Positions 59,703 to 64,000 of a stretch of DNA of 64,000 bases are shown here, piece by piece; the first letter of the stretch is position 1, and every line of letters begins with the position of its first letter. Below the pieces are notes generated by a model that did not search any database, was not told the DNA's origin, and worked only from the letters and a program-made list of their open reading frames with translations. Both the position numbers and the translations under genes were made by a program. Origin of the DNA: Symbiodinium sp. CCMP2592 (Eukaryota; Sar; Dinophyceae; Suessiales; Symbiodiniaceae); contig CAJNDT010001247.1 of NCBI GenBank assembly GCA_905221615.1, positions 813,827 through 877,826 of the forward strand, in the 5' to 3' direction.

Positions 59703-60655
59703 GGCCCATAAAAACCATCGCTACAAAAGGCTGTCGGGCTAGTTTGAGCAGCAAGGTTGTCTTAGTTGCTGAATTCATAAGCCCCAAAAGTGTAAACTTT
59801 CAGCTCTATCAAGGGGAAAATTAACTACCCCCAAAAGTGTAAAGTGTACTCATTCAGCTACTCAGTTTTCGAAGCCGTACAGCTCAGCTTCCTGAGGTCC
59901 TTGCACCTTGACAGCCAGGGCTTGCAGTCCAGCAGCAAGATGACGACCCTAAACCCCAAAGATAACCCTGAACCCAAAACCTTGCTTGGAGGGTCGGGGG
60001 ACTTAGTAAGTAGATACTGTAGAGGCTTATAAGTATCAAAACCCCGATTATTTATTACCCCTGCCAGGGTACGTCTAACTCTGTAAGATAACTGCTTCCT
60101 GAGCCGACCGACCCTATAGGATCCAGGATCCGCTAAGAGAAGCTTATATGGGAGTTTCCGAGAATAGGGGACCCTAACATAATCCTTAAGTAGTAGGCTC
60201 CTTCTTTTGAGGAACCCCAAATAAGGTACCCCCTAAGTTCCGGAAACTCCCAACTATAGTTTGTGTAGAATCCCATAAAACCTTATACGCTGCGGTCTTA
60301 CACGAAGATCACAACGTCAACTTGTGTGGCGCGGCCGGCCTGACACGGAAGACCTCTGTGCGAAACTTTGAAGAGCAACCTCGGCCAGTGAACCAACAAA
60401 GGAGGCGGAATCATTCCAAAAGGGCTTTGTGGCGCAGTATAGTATAGTACAACTACATTCAAACCAACGGAAGAGTACCACTGGCCTTGCATATTGTTTG
60501 TGCTTTGGCAAGTGGACGGAAATGAATTGACAGGGCAACTGTTCCATTACACACATGGCTTTATCGATCGCGGCAGCTCTTGTCCAGATGCGATGATTCA
60601 AACATACACGTCTATTTTCCAGGCGTGACTGGAGAGATCTGGTGTCAAATAGATA
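59703..60655. other. Partial family B end; no gene
   Basis: GCTTGGAGGGTCGGGGGACT at 59984 starts a family B copy whose right end is diverged. A CCAAAAGTGTAAA repeat lies at 59783 and 59829. ORFs here are short and motif-free. Confidence 0.5.
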
Positions 60656-60762
60656 CTACTATTTGCTTAAGAACCCCCAAAAAATTAAAAAATATATTCC
60701 TTATGGGGGTAATATAGGGATTATTATTTTCATTTTTTGGGGGTTTCTTAAGCAAATAGTAG
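60656..60762. repeat. MITE family L, copy 2 (reverse orientation), with 4-bp target-site duplication
   Basis: A 107-bp element is the reverse complement of copy 1 with a few differences. GATA lies on both sides (60652-60655, 60763-60766). Confidence 0.9.
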
Positions 60763-60766
60763 GATA

Positions 60767-61977
60767 AGGTATGTCACAGGCATCTTTATAGTTTCTCAGG
60801 CTCAGGGCTCGGGTGTTTTAGCTCTGTGGGTATTTATGGGGCTTGGGGACTACATTGCAGTATGACTCTAGAGGGGATGTAAGGATGCAAGTGTACTCAG
60901 GGCGCGTTTAGTATGTTTGCCGCGCTTGTCCTTTGAGTCTGGTGACATGTGTGCTGTGTTTGCGGTTCTGAAGTAGATTTTTTGGTAGTGCATTCACATG
61001 CTACATTGCATTTCTACTGGCAAGGACAGCAGTTTTCAGTGTGCAAACATGCTTAATGGTTTCAGAACTGAAATCGTGTTAAACATGTGTTTGTGCAATC
61101 ATTTTTAAAACGAAGTCATGTTGCGTCTTGGAACTTCAGAGTTGGAGGACGCGCATAGCTACCCTCTCGATGTTTCGTGGCCATGTAAACTCTAACTTGA
61201 AGCATTGATGGAGCTTGGCCTGGAGGATTTTCCTTCTTTCGCGCAAGGTCCTAGAAGCAACAGCTTCAGTCAACAGCTTCAGTCGCAAGGTCCAACTTGA
61301 AGCCTTCTTGATACGCCTGCGTATTAGTACATCAGAAGCAAGCCCGAATGTAGTGGTTTCGCTCTTCAGTATAAGCCTCCAGGGTGTGGATGTTGAAGGT
61401 TGGTCTTCAAGGTACTAGTAGAAGCTTCGAACTTCAGAGTTTCAGGTGTTGTGTTTTGACGGTTGCTGTTGAAGCTTCAGGGTTGAGACTGGGAGTTTCA
61501 GGGTACGACACTTGGAGGCACGCAACTATGAGGTTTATCACTGTGCCCCCCGCCCCCCCCCCAACCCCCCCCACCCCCCCCCCCCGAAAATAACCAGAAG
61601 AACATCCACAACAAGATGTCGTGACAGCCCAGAGTCGCGGCAAACGTACGAAACGCACCCTGTATTCAGATGGGGTGCTATCACGAAACACATAGACCCC
61701 TTTATTTATGCCTGAAGATCCAACAAAGGATACCAAGAAGACGAAACACGAACTTCCCAGGAACAGGTGCTTCAACAGCTTTTGTTTAGGTCTAGGCCTT
61801 CTGTACAGCCACAACTAAGAACACGAAATCGTTCATGCGGCGCCGTAATCCTGAACCTCCCTTATAAGAACCAGTCAAGCAAAACTACTCTTCGCACACC
61901 CTCCAAGGCAGCAAGAACCCCGTGGCAGCGTAGTTGTTTAGTTGGGTGCTGCCTTGAGCCTTGCTTTAGCCAGTAAA
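60767..61977. other. No gene; C-rich tract
   Basis: AGCTTCAG/TTCAGTCAACAGC-type short repeats lie at 61255-61470. A poly(C)-rich tract lies at 61546-61586. Short ORFs have no recognisable domains. Confidence 0.5.
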
Positions 61978-62099
61978 ATCATAGGGACCCTTGGGGGATA
62001 GGGGGAGGAGTAGGGGGCCTTAATACCCGTAACAAGGACCTATTTTAAGGAAGTATAGTCCCCTACCCCCCTCCCCCTTACCCCCCGAATCCATATGAT
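61978..62099. repeat. MITE-like family E, copy 2
   Basis: TCATAGGGACCCTTGGGGGA at the left and CCCCCGAATCCATATGAT at the right. Shares the core CCTATTTTAAGGAAGTATAG with copy 1 (CCTATTTAAGGAAATATAG). Confidence 0.8.
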
Positions 62100-62469
62100 A
62101 AAAGGAAGACAGGCACTGCCGGCCACACCGAGCAGCTGTCCATTAGCCGGGTGTGGAACGCATGGGCAGTGCTGTCGTCCGTCCACCTGGTACACTTGTT
62201 GGTCTTCTACAATTATAAGCCCTCAACCTTAAACCTTAAATTCGAAACCCGGTAGGGTTTGGGGAAACTCACTGTTTAAGAAGCCCCGTTATCTTGAAAA
62301 AACAATGAACCCCATAAGAACCCTGTAAGCCCCAATGAAAATAATCAAAGCCTCGCTAAAGCCCATTCTATGAGCCCATCTGTCCCAAAACAAAAATGAT
62401 ATTGTTCAAAACCCCTGGGTCCACTCACTCGCTCCGAAGGAACCCACAGAAAATTCTGATAAGATAAGC
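62100..62469. other. No gene recognised
   Basis: Unremarkable sequence. Confidence 0.4.
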
Positions 62470-62576
62470 CAGAAACTCCAATATCCCTTGAATCAGGAAT
62501 CTACCTTGAATTATGGTAGGACCCTTATTATGATTTAAGGTGTTCTACTCAATTAAGGGACATTGGAGTCTGTGGG
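62470..62576. repeat. MITE-like family C, copy 6 (diverged)
   Basis: CAGAAACTCCAATATCCCTT to AAGGGACATTGGAGTCTGTG, with core GACCCTTATTATGATTTAAG. Confidence 0.75.
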
Positions 62577-62863
62577 ATTCTGGAGGTTTGATTTTCTTAG
62601 AACTAATATCAATTATACACCGAAACCGGACCGAAACCCTATTCCAATTGTTGACGCTGGTGCGAGAACCCTCTAAATCCTCAACTATGAAACCCTTGCA
62701 GTAGCTGCTTTAGAACCCCACTCATCTACAGGAACCCTTCAAAAATCCTCATCTAGTCATTAAGGCCTCTATATCACATACCCGAGCCCTACACCACGAT
62801 CACCCTTACAGCTACAGGCTATATGTCGCCGATTGAAGACCCGCTAAACTGGACGACTATGTT

Positions 62864-62999
62864 TACTTGGAGGGTCGGTGGACGTAGTAAGTAGTTATTC
62901 TAGAGAGCTGTAAGTATCATAACCTCATTTAGGGTCCCTTTTAGGGTACTTATGTGTCTACATATTACCTACGTACTAAGTCCGCCGACCCTTCAAGTA
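62864..62999. repeat. MITE-like family B, copy 8
   Basis: TACTTGGAGGGTCGGTGGAC to GTCCGCCGACCCTTCAAGTA, inner AGTAAGTAG..CTACGTACT arms. Confidence 0.85.
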
Positions 63000-64000
63000 T
63001 GCTTAAGGCTCACGAAGGCCCCAAACCCTCAACCACAATCAGCATGATAGGCTACAGCTGGCCCTTAACCCTGCGGACTAAACCTCATTTTACAGCCTGT
63101 GACTTCAAAGAACCCTTAACCACAACGCCCTAAATTAAACCTCAAGGAGCTCCCAAACCCTCAACCTTGAAAGGGAAGCCGGAGCCCTAAAGCCCCTGAG
63201 CTGAGGAGTTTGCCTCGGCGACTTCGCAGCGCCCGGCGAGTCATCCGACTTTTGGGCCGTGTTGGATAGCCTTTTTCGGTGGCTGAGGGCTAAGGGTTGA
63301 GGGATTACAGGGTGCTCCACGGGTGCATACATGTAGCAGTTCACCGGAAAGCCTAAACCGTAAATAAACCACGATACCCCGAAACCCTAAAGCCGCACCA
63401 AGGCTGGAGTCTTACAAGTTGCAGGTTCGGTCCCTACAGAACCTACCCTTCTCAGAGTGTAGCCTCTGCAGGAAAAGGGACATATACTGCACAAGGCAGG
63501 TTCCGTGGTAGGGGTAGGGTCTTGTACTTCGAGCCTATACGGTTTGGGTTTAGGGTTTAGGATTCAATTCAAGTCCTGTGGACAGCAGAAGGACCAGCAA
63601 CAAGAAAATCTTGAGAACAGGACAGCAGCATGTCCAACACCCTGGGACTTAGTGGCTGTGATACCGTACCGGAATGGGGCCTTAGACCTTACACGCCAAC
63701 CACACGTTCAACCCCAAGCCCTAAATAATTAAGCAACACCCTAAGCCCTTCTTTCCAAGGCCTACCGAGACGGCCAGCAATGCAGGGACCAAAGGTAACT
63801 GCATCCTTTACACCGGCAAACACAATTCAAGCACAACATGGCACTTCGATCATCCTCGAAAACTTAGCTCTTAGGCTAGCTAGGCTTTACCGGAGCCTCG
63901 AAGCAATCAAAGAAAAAAGTATGAATTCGTTTCTATAAAGGTACCTTTCAGGAACCGATCTAACAACAAGCAACAAAGTATGGTACCCCAGAACCCAGTC
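63000..64000. other. No gene recognised
   Basis: Degenerate CCCTAAA words and short ORFs only. A possible B-box-like GCAGGTTCGGTCCC at 63421 has no tRNA around it. Confidence 0.45.

Overview
The window looks like dinoflagellate nuclear DNA; the genus cannot be fixed from sequence alone. Four things point there. Degenerate plant-type telomere repeats (TTTAGGG/CCCTAAA) are scattered through the repeat-rich parts. The split genes use GC-AG and GA-AG introns as well as GT-AG. Codons are biased to C or G at the third position. The retroelements are types known from Symbiodiniaceae and relatives: a copia element with DSGA protease and H/C integrase motifs, and a LINE that carries a DNA methyltransferase.

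Layout. (1) 1-5 kb, minus strand: an uninterrupted 1,666-codon copia Gag-Pol frame that runs off the left edge. (2) 5-19.4 kb and 28.8-40 kb: gene-poor DNA packed with telomere-like tracts and at least eight families of short inverted-repeat (MITE-like) elements. This part also holds a 110-bp-arm fold-back, an alternating-orientation repeat array, a 560-bp inverted repeat and one decayed protein-coding remnant (11.4-12.0 kb). (3) 19.4-28.8 kb: an apparently full-length LINE flanked by a 14-bp repeat inside telomere-like sequence. ORF1 (1,546 aa) carries a C5-cytosine methyltransferase domain, a ubiquitin-like region ending RLRGG and a C-terminal coiled coil. ORF2 carries an APE-type endonuclease, reverse transcriptase, zinc knuckle and RNase H, but is broken by a frameshift at the start of the RT. 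(4) 40-56.2 kb: a gene island almost free of telomere-like motifs and MITEs. Its coding segments are all on the minus strand, as expected of dinoflagellate unidirectional gene arrays: a hAT-transposase-like split gene (48.7-53.1 kb), an unknown split gene (42-47.9 kb), a zinc-ribbon segment (40-40.9 kb) and a small unknown split gene (54.3-55.7 kb). Several neighbouring segments only join by changing frame, so these loci are either decaying or carry assembly indels. (5) 56.2-64 kb: repeat-rich DNA again, including two copies of a MITE with clean 4-bp target-site duplications.

How parts relate. The two retroelements are independent. The LINE encodes both its replication machinery and a predicted DNA methyltransferase that could mark its own copies. 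The MITEs encode nothing and need transposases supplied from elsewhere. No tRNA, rRNA, CRISPR or bacterial-type operon was found.
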